From Liolophura sinensis (Eukaryota > Mollusca > Polyplacophora > Chitonida > Chitonidae), in NCBI RefSeq assembly GCF_032854445.1, contig NC_088301.1:36693187-36757186 (forward strand): a stretch of DNA of 64,000 nucleotides. Direction: 5' to 3'. Shown here piece after piece: positions 11,801 to 24,292 of this stretch (within the stretch, counting starts at the first letter, position 1; the number at the start of each line of letters is the position of its first letter). Made by a program: the position numbers and the translations under genes. The notes under the pieces are model-generated. The model did no database searches. It had not been told where the DNA came from and saw nothing but the letters and a program-made list of their open reading frames with translations.

Positions 11801-14800
11801 TCATAACATATCACGCCACATACAGAATGCGAACAGAGTCTCAATTATATTCTACGACAGGCCCCTGGACTGAGGAATCCATCTAAAGTGTGGAAAGGAC
11901 AAAGCCGTCATGATGTAATACTGTTCATTTTTTATGCTTTGCATGCTGTGATTTCCACGTTGTTAAAATGTACGATGTAATGATATCTCCCTGAGAAAAA
12001 CCATTTCTAACTTTGAAAGGCTATTAGCAGACCGATATGTTCAGCACATTTCCTGTTCGATCAATTTATGTATATCTGCACCTTTAGATTTCATCATGAT
12101 CATAATACTTGTCAGCAAGGCTATGTTGTTCCATGCCTAACGTTATGTTACAGAAGATATGCACACACACCATTTTACCATTTCGTAAAATCAATGTACT
12201 CAATTACCCGGTGAAGAGTCAAATGCTTAAGGTCAATTATAAATCATCTTCTATAAAAGAAACATGCATGATTACATCTCGTCACGCGTCTTCAGTCAAT
12301 AATTAACACAGGAGTGTATGGTCAAAAACCATTAAATTGTGCATGGTCTTCCATTATGTGCTTCATCCACAACATTCTTTAGCCTGTAAAGATAGCTTTA
12401 AAGATTTTGTTTTGTGTTGTGCATCAAAGGACACAATTGAAGGTTGAACGATGAGTGTGCTATATTTCGAAGACTCAATGTGGTTCTAACCACTAAGATT
12501 GCAATAAATCCCTATATACGTGATTTTTTGTACATTTTGGTAAGTCGCTTTTTTAGGAGATATTTTAAAAATATTCATCCATTTTAGCCGTTCACGATAG
12601 AAGATAGGAAATTAAGAGAATATAAAATCTTGCAAAAATTCTGAACTCCCACTTGCAACAGGACAGTTAACCGTGTCCATCTTTGCATCAACCCAATCCG
12701 TCTGCATGTCTTCGTAAATGATAAGTCCGCGTATGCAAGACGTCACGCACAGTGCTGTCTTATTTCTTCTACGCCATCGGTGTAAAATCTCCTTAGTCAC
12801 GCTAAGCCAGTAGGGGTTGTGGAAAATTGAGCTGGGTCAGCTTGCCCCCGGGAATCAACAAAACACACGGCTTATCTTGATTTGCTGATCAACGGATCTG
12901 CCAGTTACAATAAATAAAAATACTCTGGAGAGATGTGGCATGAGGTCGTTTTGACAAAAGACCGTATTTCACCAGTTTGAAAGTCTGCATGCCATGACAC
13001 AATTATTATCAACAATTGGTATAATTTACCATGTCCGTGAAACAAGAGAATCTACAACACAATTTGTTTCGTAAATTGAATGTGTCAGCAAAGCAATGAC
13101 GAATATATCCAACTGGTTTTAAAAGCAGAAAATTCGTGTCTTCAAACATAGAGGCAAATAAGATACCCACTTTGTTTTGTTTAACTCTTGGCATGCGCTA
13201 ACACAATATACATGAGCTTGCCAAACCCAAACATACCCTGAACATTCATTGTACCGTGTCAACAAAGCCTCAATACAAACTCATCATCGGCTAGAATGTC
13301 ATTCTGGAAAGTGAACAGAATGTTTTCCGATCACCATACAAACAGTATACCGCGCTCAATACCACTATTACAACACAGGATAGGTAAACAGGAAGGTCAC
13401 TTTTAAGGCTAATCTTTTATTAAATAATGCAGTGTATGTTTGCCTTATTCAGTATTTCCTTCCTCCCTTCCTTCCTTCAAGAAATCGCCACGATATGACT
13501 GCAGAACCATATTTAAATATCCAACATACGTGATTCCTGCGCCTGCGAATAAATCCCTGGATGGATCCACGGCCCACGTGTAAAAGTCTGGCTCAACATT
13601 CATCTCGTATGTTACATTGAAGTCGTCGAGCGCTTTTATTTCATCAGGTGGAGGTTTCAGCCAATGTATGTGAATACCTGTAGGAGAAAATAGGTATGCG
13701 TTAAAGTAAATATATCTCACAAGTCAACGGAAGGAAATATTTTGACGTAAACCTACCAGCCTTTATCCCTACTGACCTGATATAATAGTCATGTATCGTA
13801 CTTAATGGTAACAAGATTCTTACGGATACCAATATTTAATCGCTAATGATTTACCTATAGGATCGCCGTTTAAGAATGAAAAACCAAATGTTTATAGATC
13901 ATTGCAAAAGACATTCTGCAACAAAGCTTCATCTCATTACACCCATGGGTGAAACAAATGCCACAAATAGCAGCATGAATATTCAGCTTTCGAGAGAACA
14001 ATATTAATAAATAATACTTTTGTTCTAATTTCAAAAATCTGGTCACATGCATGCAAATGCTTAAATACTGCACAAGACACGATTCATAACACATATTTAT
14101 TGGTGCTATCCTTGGCACTAGCTAGTACTGACCTATCTGAAGACGAAGGCGAAATCAGTTATAGTGATTTAACACAAAAGGCATATATTTTACAGTTTGT
14201 TAACATCTCAGGTAGTAGCAATGACCACTTTGAAGAGAATACTCTGTTGTGTTTAACATATGTAGTGTACTTACTAATCTTATATTTATCAATTTGTCTG
14301 AAACATAACTGTGTAAACGGTTACGGATGAATGAGTATTCATTATTCTCTTTCTATAATACAAGCGTTATTTTTCGGGGTATATTTCATTTGTAAAGGTT
14401 TGTATGTACATGTATTCTTCTGGACAGAAACGATGGAGCCTACAACACTTTATCATTCAATAAACAATAGCCCTCCTGACTCTGATGTTGACTCTTACAT
14501 TCTGATTCCTACTTTATGCTTGATAATATAAGAAGTTGAAGCCATGGACGTTGTCAAGAACTGAAGCTAAGATAAGTAATCGCAGACAGAAAAATCTGAC
14601 TGCATTTGTCACAGAATAAATTTCAGACATATACAGAATGGAGTATCATTTTCAGGTGAACACCACACTTTTAATACCTGGGCAGCTTGGATATGGTGTT
14701 GGGTTTTTAGCATTAGCCGACAATGGCCAACAATGGTAGTCTGTGTTGCTTAGATCATGCCATGTGATGGAGTCTGGAAAAAGCAGCTGCAAATTAAGAC

Positions 14801-17800
14801 AGTATAGATCATGATAAGTGTAATCATTATTCGAATAAATATATAGTTACTAATTTCTTAAAGAAACAAGTACTAAATAAATATGTAAATTCTTACTCCA
14901 GATAGCTATGGACACACGCATGAGAAGGAGTCATTACTAAAGAGCAAACCTAAGCTTGAAACCCTAATCAGATATCAGTAATTCAGTACCGGTATGAATA
15001 ATATCAAGGTCAAATTCAAAGTCCGATGTATTACAGCTGCCATACAGGGCATCCTACATTGGTATGTACATGTACTTCTTTCTTAACTTGGTATTTAACT
15101 TAGCTTTCGTGCATTATCAGTTCCATCATTCCACAACGGTGTCTCTTGCTGGAGGCAGGTCGGCCCTAATGTCGACATATTTGTCCCCCTCACTGAAACG
15201 TGATGCCAAAGACACCAGATGCCACATTACATTAAACCACATTATACTAACATCTGAGAGACCTGTAGTTGGCCTATTCTCTAATGGTGAGCAAGGTCAC
15301 AGAAATATACAAAAATTGCCTATTTTATGTCTAAATCCACGTTCACACGGTGTGATTTGTCGTTAGGATTTGTCTTTAGATATTGAATAGAGGGTAATAA
15401 AAATGATACATAGAGGCCAGGAAGTCCTGCTCCAACCTCTCGGTGAGGAGCACCAAGCCAGGCAGCAGCAAATACCTGAAATTTTGTGAAAATGAAGAAT
15501 AATTACAGTCTCAAGACTAAACCGTTTTCCGAACCAATTGCATTTGTTAGTTTAATTCACCAGTCCGTGTATTTGTTGTCAGAAATGGATCTGTATTTTA
15601 AATTGTGATGACCGTTTAGAAGTCTCAAACTATGGACGTTGATTCACTTTGAATAGGGTGTGGAATACCATTCATTCACTGAAAGTACTGGGCGTTGCAA
15701 AAGAATGGGTACGATTTGAAATCGTTAATTCTCTGCAGTTAACCACTCACCATCCATTAACGAAACCCTTGCCTTACCGAAAGAGCGGGGCCTAGAACTT
15801 TTGTTTAATTGAAACATGCATGTGGCCAAGTATACTGCTTTCAAATTAGGTCAATCTTTTTGAAACATCCTGTATTATATAAAGAAAATCCTTGTGAAAA
15901 ATGAAGAACCAAACAAAACATGCAATGGACACTGGAATATGACAAGACGTGCACTTGCATTGTGTAGTGCAATCAGTTAGGCAATATGGTTTTCTAGAGG
16001 AAAACACAGGTTTTACCGATTATGAAGCACTCGAATGAAGATACTAACATGTTTGCGTATAAGACGTGACATACACTGTACTTCATCGTCTTTCTATTCT
16101 CTGGGTCTTTTATATATAACCCTTCATTATCTAGAGCGTAAACAAATAAACAGATTGATGTCTTACCTAGCAACATTTCATCAGCACAGCTTAGACTGAA
16201 TAGGACAAACAAGGCTTCTTTACCAATCTACCGACAACTCAGGAGAAAACTGGATGTGAACGATCTTGAGCGCAAAGCTGTTTTGAAGGGCCACAAAAAA
16301 AACACCCGTTTACCTTTAACACTGGTTGATCTACATATCGTAAGTCTTACGTTTACGTGCTCTATAAGTCCTATGTAGTGTGTATACACGTCGGTGTTAG
16401 CAAAGTAAGGACGAAAAATGCTGCTATTACAGTAGTGTATGGTTTTGTTTGAGTATATACTGCATATGCAGTTGTACAAATATAGCGGTTTATAGCGGTT
16501 TGGAATATAGTTATATATATAGATGATAGCTAGCGATTAGTTCAATACAAGAATAATCGTATCTTGTAAACGAAGGGAAAGTTGTCCACATCTGCACCTT
16601 TTAGAGAAGTTTTCTCCTTTTGTTAAAAATACGCCTGGACATTTTAAGCCTATTTACCTATAGTCAACTAAATATGTCCATTTAATCCAAGCTACTTGCT
16701 TCTCGCGCATGTTCAGTTGTGGGATATAAGCAATAATCTAAACATATCACAACTGGATTTTTGATAAATACTCTGTATACCGAGTTTTTCTGAAATAGCA
16801 ATTAGTGACCTGGTTCCACAAACCACGTTTTGATCTTCATTTAACCGATACAGATTTTGGATTCAACGTGTTCAACCTATGAATTTAATGCGTAAGTTTT
16901 TATGTTGAAATAAATATCTCACATTATGAAATTTCAAATTTTTAAAAAAAATATATATTGTGAACGTCTATCCACTGTCTTATTCACGCTAAATCTAGCA
17001 GTAAAACAAGTTTTCATAATGAGGTTATATAAACTATTGACAAGGGCTTAGGTTTACTTTAGGTTTAGCTTTACGAAATCAGCTCCAATGCAACTTAATA
17101 ATGACAGCTGGTGCAAAACCATTATACTTGCATGCCTTTTGTTTACATCTTTGGTATTCAGGAACTATATAATGCACACTAATTTCACAGTGTTTTCATT
17201 AAGAGCAAAATAAAGTTTTATGACAAGTATTATGCTTTTATTTATATGTAGGTATGCTAGGTCAGAATAACTGTATCTTTAATTCTAGTTAATGTCATGT
17301 CCCTTAATTTCGACAAAAATCATTAAATCTGATTAATATAATATCCAAAATTTGGACACAAATTATTACAACCACCGCCAAAGAGAGGCGAGTGTTGGTT
17401 TTGGATGAAATACATTACAATACAATCGCATCGTGAGCATTATCTGGAAACGGTTTTCTCAACGATGCCGTCTGAATGCTATCTATATTTGTACATGTTC
17501 CTTTTTATTGTTTGAAGCGGCTATAATATTATATTTTAGGATTTTATTCGCAAACAGTCATAAGACACTAACCTTCCCTGGTTTTAGTGGGTAAGGAAAC
17601 AAAATTTATACTTAAAGAGGCTAGCAGGGGCAAAAAATCCATGTTCGCTATTCAAGTCACTTTTCTGTATTTACCAACGAGAGCTAAAATTATTGCTTTT
17701 CAGTAAATATCTGTCTTACCTGTAGTATTTATAGTGCTAAAATTATTTTACAGTTTCATAAAGATATAACGAGACACGTTTTATAAATTTTGAATCTTCA

Positions 17801-19340
17801 AAACCAATCTTGAAGTGTAACACATGCACTGACGAGCATGACATTTTGTGAAAAATTATTTTTTTGAGCTACTCTGACGTAGGAGCAAACATTCGATTTG
17901 CTCAATTTTAGTTTGCCAAATATCTCCCGTATAGACCCTTTAGTAATATCACACTAATGACGGCTTCAGTGTCAGGAGAGGAGAAAACTGTAAACCAATT
18001 GTAAATCACGAGCACTGTCATAGATTTTCCTGGCAACGAGAGCTCCCGTGGAGTGAGTGAGTGCTTGGGGTTTAACGTCGTACTCAACAATTTTTCTTTA
18101 TGACGACAAAGGAATCATTAGGGTGCATGTACCTGTTGCAGGACGGATTTCCACCGCTCTTTAGTGCTGCTTACCGAAGGCAAGTAAGCTGCCCCACCCG
18201 TATACTGATACGGGTCAACCAGTCGTTGCCCTTCATGCTGAACGCCAAGCAAGGAAGTTACAACTTCCTCTTTAAAAGTCTCAGGTGTGACTCGATCAAG
18301 GATTGATCCTGGATCTACCGGTCCCGAAGCGGACGCTCTACCAACTGTGCTGTCCGGGCTAGTGAGCTCTGGTGGAAGCAATGCTTCTCATGTAAGACCA
18401 TTCATACCCGACGACTTAAACGGCGCCAAAATCGCAGTTGAACACTTATTGTCATCAAGGCTCACATGAATCTCGAAAATCCCTGAGTTCGTGTATCTAA
18501 CGATATTCAAAGGCAAGAATCGCAAGTGCGCAGCTACGACAAGCCAGCAGGTAGCTCGGGACACTTCTACTGTCCAAGCATCTGACTGGACTGTGACTCG
18601 AATACATGACTAACTATCCATGAGTTGTTCATTATTTCATTGATTAATACCGTACTGCTGTATAGGACGTCATGGTTCCAAAAGTGGTCCAACTCGCTTC
18701 GCACTGATTACACACAAGCACCGGTAATTAGCTACGAATAAATGTAGCTAACCTGCCAGTGTATTTTTTAATTCTCCTCTGATTATTATTTTCAGAATAT
18801 GAGCAAAATACAGAAACCACACACAGGCACAAACACACTCAAAGAGGGAAAGACATATATTTGATAGATCAAACAAAAACACCGACCACAAGCATGTTAC
18901 ACACATTAAACGTAGTCTATGAGTTTCATGATGCTCCAGTTATTTGTGAAGATATGAACAAATATCAGAAACCCTACATGGCACGCGGAAACACAGAAGA
19001 TGGTTTATAAACCCCTGCTCGATTTAAGAGGAGTGCATAATTTTCGATGATAAAGAATTTCAACGCAGTCAAAATTTCATAGAGTCATCCATCAAAATCT
19101 AAGCGTACCCATGATATAATATTGCGTAAACAGATCCATGTAAGCAGAGAAAATACAGGAGGTGTATACATAAAGCTATTCGAGGTCAATTGCCAAGTGC
19201 ACATTTATGAATTTTTCAAAATCCAATGCATAAATAGTACTAGAACACAAACGGCTTTATCGCAATAAACGAGAAAAGTTGAAAATACTTACAGAAATGA
19301 GAAAAAAGATCCACATTCGATGACAATGAGGGTAATCCAT
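2738..19340 (-). CDS. Uncharacterised receptor-like protein, N-terminal ectodomain (six exons, partial)
   Basis: Joined exons are 19293-19340, 15410-15475, 14678-14786, 13530-13677, 11270-11609 and 2738-2848. The start MDYPHCHRMWIFFLIS plus VFAAAWLG is a signal peptide across the first intron. The ectodomain that follows has NTDYHCWPLSANAKN, IHIHWLKPPPDEI, FYTWAVDPSRDLF and a CCIHH...CGPWIP region, with sequons NVT, NAT and NWS. Exon 6 adds a six-cysteine module (CGNEVCENKEGEDC ... CPKDCGSCP) and then SWKIGLIAT, the likely beginning of a membrane helix, before the gap. All phases match except for a one-base frameshift in exon 5. I do not recognise the family; the layout suggests a single-pass receptor whose cytoplasmic part is missing. 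A secreted 226-residue protein ending at the TAG at 11300-11302 is the alternative. Confidence 0.6.
3432..3595 (-). repeat. SINE family A, copy 1 (5'-truncated)
   Basis: The + strand shows the family's tail (TTTATTTATTTATTTGACTG), then GGTGGCCAGCATTATGGTGG and ACCATCCGCAGGTT. The tRNA-like head is missing, so it is a 5'-truncated copy in - sense. Confidence 0.7.
7905..8045 (-). repeat. Diverged SINE-related repeat sharing the family A tail
   Basis: GTACTCAAGAATTATTCACT is the shared tail segment. Downstream, TGGTCTTCAATGAATGTTAG also occurs with two mismatches near 33062-33081, marking a second dispersed family with a different body. Confidence 0.4.
9388..9875. repeat. Minisatellite, about 6 units of 52-88 bp
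   Basis: Units start at about 9388, 9475, 9552, 9639, 9701 and 9788. Each begins CCATAGTTAAGTTTGGTTGT and continues CATTTCAGAAATACGTACGC and then a GCACTATTCACTTAGCTGACCAT tail. Copy 2 lacks part of the tail and copy 4 is truncated after AGAAATAC. Copies 3 and 5, and 4 and 6, are closest to each other, so a two-unit block was probably duplicated. It is intronic with no coding potential. Confidence 0.95.
11270..11609 (-). CDS. Receptor gene exon 5, with apparent one-base frameshift
   Basis: The exon opens with sequon NAT, then EWCETTACPQ, DNCCIHHVNVHTCPLG, CGPWIPASGDIFTHSEVLIG and a second sequon NWS. The frame hits TAG at 11300-11302 shortly after TSLIAHFKLPE. Shifting by one base at about 11319-11331 opens MHVALEKTIKVLPRA up to a strong donor (GTAAGA at 11264-11269) whose phase fits exon 6. 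One lost base (for example AAGGTT to AAGTT) would explain this. Confidence 0.6.
11610..13529 (-). other. Receptor intron 4
   Basis: 1.9 kb of AT-rich intron. No repeat or exon supported on either strand. Confidence 0.5.
13530..13677 (-). CDS. Receptor gene exon 4
   Basis: 48 codons including IHIHWLKPPPDEIKALDDF, the sequon NVT and FYTWAVDPSRDLFAGAG. Acceptor TTCTCCTACAG, donor ATCAC/GTATGT. Read-through of the donor would reach a stop at about 13448. The two-base overhang joins exon 5 to give a threonine and then NAT. Confidence 0.65.
13678..14677 (-). other. Receptor intron 3
   Basis: About 1 kb between exons 4 and 3. Short open frames on + near 14100-14530 have low-complexity hydrophobic content and no splice context; I see no gene. 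Confidence 0.5.
14678..14786 (-). CDS. Receptor gene exon 3
   Basis: 36 codons beginning LLFPDSITWHDLSNTDYHCW and ending PTPYPSCP, acceptor TTTGCAG, donor CCCAG/GTATTA, phase 1 out. It has two cysteines and is rich in Trp, Pro and Tyr, as in an extracellular domain. Confidence 0.6.
14787..15409 (-). other. Receptor intron 2
   Basis: 623 bp, nothing recognised. Confidence 0.45.
15410..15475 (-). CDS. Receptor gene exon 2: end of signal peptide
   Basis: 22 codons, VFAAAWLGAPHREVGAGLPG and two more residues, between AATTTCAG and TAT/GTATCA. Signal peptide cleavage is likely after AAAWLGA. The frame is open on into the intron, so the donor choice rests on phase agreement with exon 3. Confidence 0.5.
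15476..19292 (-). other. Receptor intron 1 (3.8 kb)
   Basis: It contains the SINE at 18045-18375. Near 16190-16215 the - strand has a hydrophobic ALFVLFSLSC followed by a good donor (GCTAG/GTAAGA), which could be an alternative first exon, but no start and no phase fit were found. Otherwise empty. Confidence 0.45.
18045..18375 (-). repeat. SINE, second tRNA-derived family (family C)
   Basis: The - strand starts with an A-box-like AGCACAGTTGGTAGAG (18339-18354), followed by a B-box-like GATCCAGGATCAATCC and a body containing AAGAGGAAGTTGTAACTTCC. The tail ends in AAAAATTGTTGAGTACGACG, TTAAACCCCAAG and (CACT)n. Nearly full length. Confidence 0.75.
19293..19340 (-). CDS. Receptor gene exon 1: start codon and signal peptide
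   Basis: ATG at 19338-19340, 16 codons (MDYPHCHRMWIFFLIS), donor TCT/GTAAGT, phase 0. The hydrophobic run continues into exon 2. The bases upstream are presumed 5' UTR. Confidence 0.6.
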
Positions 19341-22300
19341 GCTGGTAGATGGCTCTCCAACGACAGGGTAAATTAGCGGTGATTTGCCACACGGCCGTAT
19401 GATGAAAGAGCGGGGCAACTAATCCCTCTTCTCCATGTAGGAATAACTGTCCATGTTAAAACACTGAACCAGGCAGTAAGCTGATATGCTTGACTGTTGT
19501 CGGCTGGTGACCATCAAGGAGAAAAGTTAAGCATCTATAACGCACAAAAGAGTACACGTAAGTAAGCCGAGTAGCTGTCCAGTCATAATAAAACCTGATA
19601 TCCTATATGTCTATACATGTGTCATCCAAAACCCACCAGCCTCTTGAGGCAGGATTCAACCAGAGTAGTGAACACAACCAATTACCATGCAGGACTCCTC
19701 ACACCTGGTCTGGAACAAATGGATAAACGAGTGAAGTCAAACACGATCGATTTTCCCAGAAAGCCGAATATTGACATCGATACAATGATGGTGGTCGAGA
19801 CTCGATTCCAGCACCTATATATTTAAATAATAGGAGCCTAGTCTCTGCGGACTTACATGACAGAGCTTGGTACATGTAACCCACTAGAGATTTCGTCCTT
19901 CAGAATAACAAGGACTGAATTATGAAACACGTTGAAGTATTCGAAAGAGTCCACAGCTCTATGGCACCGAGAATGCATGCGAATTAGTTGTTTAATGTTA
20001 TACTCCAGATTGTTTTCACTTAAACAATGGTGGTGCTTTTCATTGGTAGAACGATACAATATGCGAACCTATTTAAACTGCAACTGCAATACCAATGCTG
20101 GCTCATTGTGAGTTCACGAAAATGAGTCTGGTCAGTTCAAGTCATGATGATCCTATTCGGGCATAGCCTTCTTTCATTCTGACCCTCAAGAATTATTTAA
20201 ATTTGTGTTAACAAGGTCCTCGTTGGACATGTGATGTAGCCTTGTCACAATCAGATCACTATAATCCTTAATCAATGTAGTCTGGCATTCGAGCCTATTT
20301 AAATCCCCCGTGCTCAGCTGCGCAGGTTTACCTGTAGAGGCTTACAAGGAATTCAGGTATCTAACTCGGTACAGTGATTACTTCCGGATTCTGCCCCGAT
20401 TTTCTCAACTATACTCAATAAAGTAACTGTGCATAGATATAAATATATTGTTCTTCCATTTCGAATACATACTGTGGTTTGATCTATTCATGGTCGAATT
20501 ACAATCCATTGTCAGTGAGTAGAATGGTTATTCAAGCCACGTCGCTAACGTGTTTTCAAGGTCATTTGGGTAGGAGGGGTCAAAAAGAAGATAGGCAACT
20601 CAGTAACGGATGTGTATCACGAGCGTCGATGGTTTCTGTGCATCTCCGTCACATTAAAGTCACAGACCAGCAGGGAATATGAATTTCCACCCAAATCCTG
20701 GTTAGGTCTCTAGCCATTGTGTCAAAGTTGTGGGGCTGGCGTCGATGCCGCCTCAAGCGTTGGTCCATTTGTGCTCAATACATGGTAGATCAGGTGAATT
20801 TGCAGACCAAGGGTCAACATGAAAGTTTTTTACATCCATAAATGCTATTGTCACCACAGTCGTATGGGGAAGAGCATTGTAGTGCTGACTGGGAAAGATG
20901 GAAACGTGATTCGTCCGTTAAAAGTACAAACATTGATATCTGTTTCTGATGCAGGCGTCGATCGCTACCCGACGTCCAGAGGACGGAGGACCCTTAGTCT
21001 GAAAATTATTCGACGTGAGGTGAGCGCTGCTAATGCATCCGCCCCGCGACCTCCTGTTGCGTAAATATAATGTGACAAGCATACCAACCGCCTGATTACG
21101 TTCGTTTAACGCCAGTCTTGGCATGACGTCGTAATGCCTTCAACGTAATCGTCCGTTACTTTTGAGTCACAATCTGTTCTGTTAAGGTTTGTAACGCTGG
21201 TCATTTTCGAACTGTATCTAATACCGCTTAACCTGGGGCTAGGGGCCGCAAAGGTAGCCATGCTCATTATATCTGCATGATGCCTTTATAAACAGTTGCA
21301 ATCAAAGCGTGAACGAGTTACCTTGTTTAATTGTTGTTTGACCTGGAACTCATTCATGGACTACGAATTTGAACTTTGATATGGAATTCATGTCAGGAAT
21401 ATCAACTGTCTGCCCGCCATCGTTGAAAACTGATAACCTTTTCTCTCTTGAGTGTTACCGGCTTTATTTCCTATTTGTATAATTTCTTACATACCTTTGT
21501 CTTTGGGAGCTAGTGTTAAACGTTGTTTTGGAAATGGATCTTGCGAGTATCGACTTGGAAGGCCCTTTACGGACTACGAATGGTATACGAATGTCGGACA
21601 TGACGCTTACATTCAAGACTCAATGGCTGAACGGTTTGCAAATGGCTTATTCATAATTGTGACCATCCACTGACACACAAAACTAGCAAATCAGACAATG
21701 TGGAGGGGGTTCAAAACATGTGTTTTATTTAATTACATCTTAATATTTTAATTCCCGAATTTCTATGGCTTTAAGAGACTAGAAGCCTACCAATTTTTAG
21801 ACAATTATGGTTTACAAAAATGCATTGCTGTATACTTGAATCCAACACTCGTACATCGGGAAACGCGCCTATTTATCGATACTGAAACCTGTGATCACCA
21901 CACAGCTGCAAAACGGAGGCATATTAAAAAAATTTCGACAAACTTCAAAAGTTGTGCTTTCAAAACTGGTGTTGTTTTCATCCATTTCTATACATTTTAG
22001 TTTGATATATTTGATCTTTACAGCTGAAAACGTACAAATCAAATCGATGTGAATTATACTAACTGAACAAATTCAGACGTGTAATCTGTGTAACAGATTC
22101 GGTAAATATTATATGCAAAGAACCATTGGGATAAAATATTTCGCGTTTATCTTTAGTCATAATAAATTTCTTAATTTCTTCCTACTTTTATATATCAAAG
22201 TTTTCTGCCGCAGAACACTGCCATATCTGTTGTGCTATCAGGCCAATCAAAAGTTTTAATACAAATTTACGAGAATGTTTAACAAAATACACGCACATGC

Positions 22301-23394
22301 TTTTTAAATTCCATACATCATCCATATTTGTGACACCCAGAATATATATTTAAGAAGAAATGTACAACTAGAAATTTGGAGTTATGCTTTTTCTCTATGA
22401 AAACGATTAATGTATATTATATAATTGAAGTCCGTGGTTATGGCATATTTGCTATTTATCTACTAACGACATACATCTGCTAAGATCGAGGTTAGCTTTT
22501 ACTAAGTTGGTTTTAATGAATTCCTTTTCTCGCAACTCAAATTTTTTGGATCAACTCTGAATCTAGATGCCTGTATGTTTCCAAACTACCGGTAGCCCTA
22601 AGCCTACTGCTTTAATTTAGCCATGGTTTAACAAAGTGAACATGCGAATTACGCTTGTCCATTGTAAAGCTTTTAATCTGTATTGCTAATTTCTGCTTAA
22701 CTCCGCAGTCAACTGCCTGTGGATAGTTGACAAAACTTTAAAAAAATTAAGTGGCTTACTTCCTGCCCAGTAATAAAAATCAACTACATTTAGCATCATA
22801 TCTTCGCAGAACCTTAGAATTATTCAGGAAACATATTACCTGTGTTCTACTATATCAGGTATCAAATTCTTGCTTTCATGAACATGAACGTCATCTTGGT
22901 GTATTTATAATGCCACATGGTACACGTAACCTGGGGCTACTATGTAGCCCTACATAATAATACCATATATAAATGAGTGTGAGAAGAAATCATTTCACCT
23001 TCCAGTATTCTTGTATATGCACTATGTATCCAACTATAACCAAGTATATATATAGACGAAAGCGAAAGGAAATGTATCCCTACCGAGAATGAACGAAGAT
23101 AATACAAGACTGGAAAAACTCGATACAGGGAATTCGTTGAAGCTAATAATTGTTACATCTGAAGTAGTAGAGCAACACTGACGAAGAGCCACGAACGAAA
23201 CGACAAATGCATGTACACCAAAGCCAGTATTGACCACCTAACATGGATAATCCACTACCCATGCCTTTGTTAATTATAATATCAGTATGGCGCGGAGACC
23301 CCAACGGACTATATGCGAGCTATTACTTCTGAGCTTCAGACATAAATAAAACTACATGTACATAATTTGATAGACACTAAATCTTTCTTAATTC

Positions 23395-23575
23395 TTTTTA
23401 TTTATTTATTTTATTGATTAGAGCTTTACGACGTGCTCAAGAATATTCCACGTATATCACGGCGGCCAGCATGAGAGTGTGTGTGTGTGTGTGGGGGGGG
23501 GGGACACCCACAACCATCCGCAGGTTTCGGCAAAACGGCAGAAGAAGCATGAGTTAGACTTGAACCCACATGCCA
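23395..23575 (-). repeat. SINE family A, copy 2 (diverged, 5'-truncated)
   Basis: Tail TTTATTTATTTATTTTATTG, CGTGCTCAAGAATATTCC, CGGCGGCCAGCATGA and CAACCATCCGCAGG. It is interrupted by a (GT)n(G)n run at 23476-23503 and ends within the part preceding the B box (GAGTTAGACTTGAACCC). - sense. Confidence 0.7.
23476..23503. repeat. (GT)n(G)n microsatellite
   Basis: About eight GT units followed by eleven G, inside the SINE copy. Its length is probably unstable and error-prone in sequencing. Confidence 0.9.
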
Positions 23576-24286
23576 GGTATCATATGCAAGCAATTTGAGT
23601 GATTTGACAGATGATATACTAAAAACAAGTCATTCATTGGAAGTTCCAGATTAATCAAAAAAGATGCAAATGTTCAAGAATTGAATAAGTATATTTTAAC
23701 TAAATCTACATATTTTTTAAAAGGTTATGTAATACATTAACATTTCATATTAAAAAGCTTTATCACAGTTGTGGCAAATTAACAAAATAACATGTCTTAA
23801 TCAACAAGCCAAACGAGTTTCAACAATAGTGCTCTTTCCTGAAAGCCGCACACACTGATCATGTTCATTGGTGAAAAACAACACCACATGTTCGGTGAAC
23901 AAATGTAAATACACAACAAAGTCGATCCCAAAAAAAAGTCATGAATGCAAATGTTGGATCAGTCTTTACAAAGTGTGAATTACAGAAAGACTGGTGTAGA
24001 GCTTCACTTGAGTGCATTTCCTTCCCTTCATTTAAAACGTTTTAAAATCTTAGTACACATAAAGCTGCAAGACTTTCAGATATACCGCACTGTACCATGC
24101 TTTGTTTCAAACATTCTGTTAACATTCAAGATTATTATTAAGTTTCGAAGGGCTGAGGACCTTCAGCCCAATTATCATGTGATGGGATCATTCACATATA
24201 TATATAGACAAGGCAATAAATGAAAAATTTTAACAATATGTTCTACCAACTTAATCAACACTTCAACTGTACACATGCCAGTGAAA

Positions 24287-24292
24287 TTTATT
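24287..24292 (-). terminator. Possible poly(A) signal AATAAA of the coiled-coil gene
   Basis: TTTATT on + gives AATAAA on -, about 1.2 kb after the stop codon at 25494. It is the first canonical hexamer I noticed on that strand, with a plausible but unproven 3' UTR length. Confidence 0.25.

Noticed and set aside
14100-14531. + strand ORFs antisense to receptor intron 3
   Set aside because: No start context, splice sites or protein-like composition; they are chance frames.
15064-15366. + strand 100-codon ORF next to receptor exon 2
   Set aside because: It is intronic DNA antisense to the receptor gene with no recognisable motif.
16190-16215. Alternative signal-peptide exon (ALFVLFSLSC) for the receptor
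   Set aside because: It ends in phase 1 while exon 2 needs phase 0, and it has no in-frame start codon with a good context.
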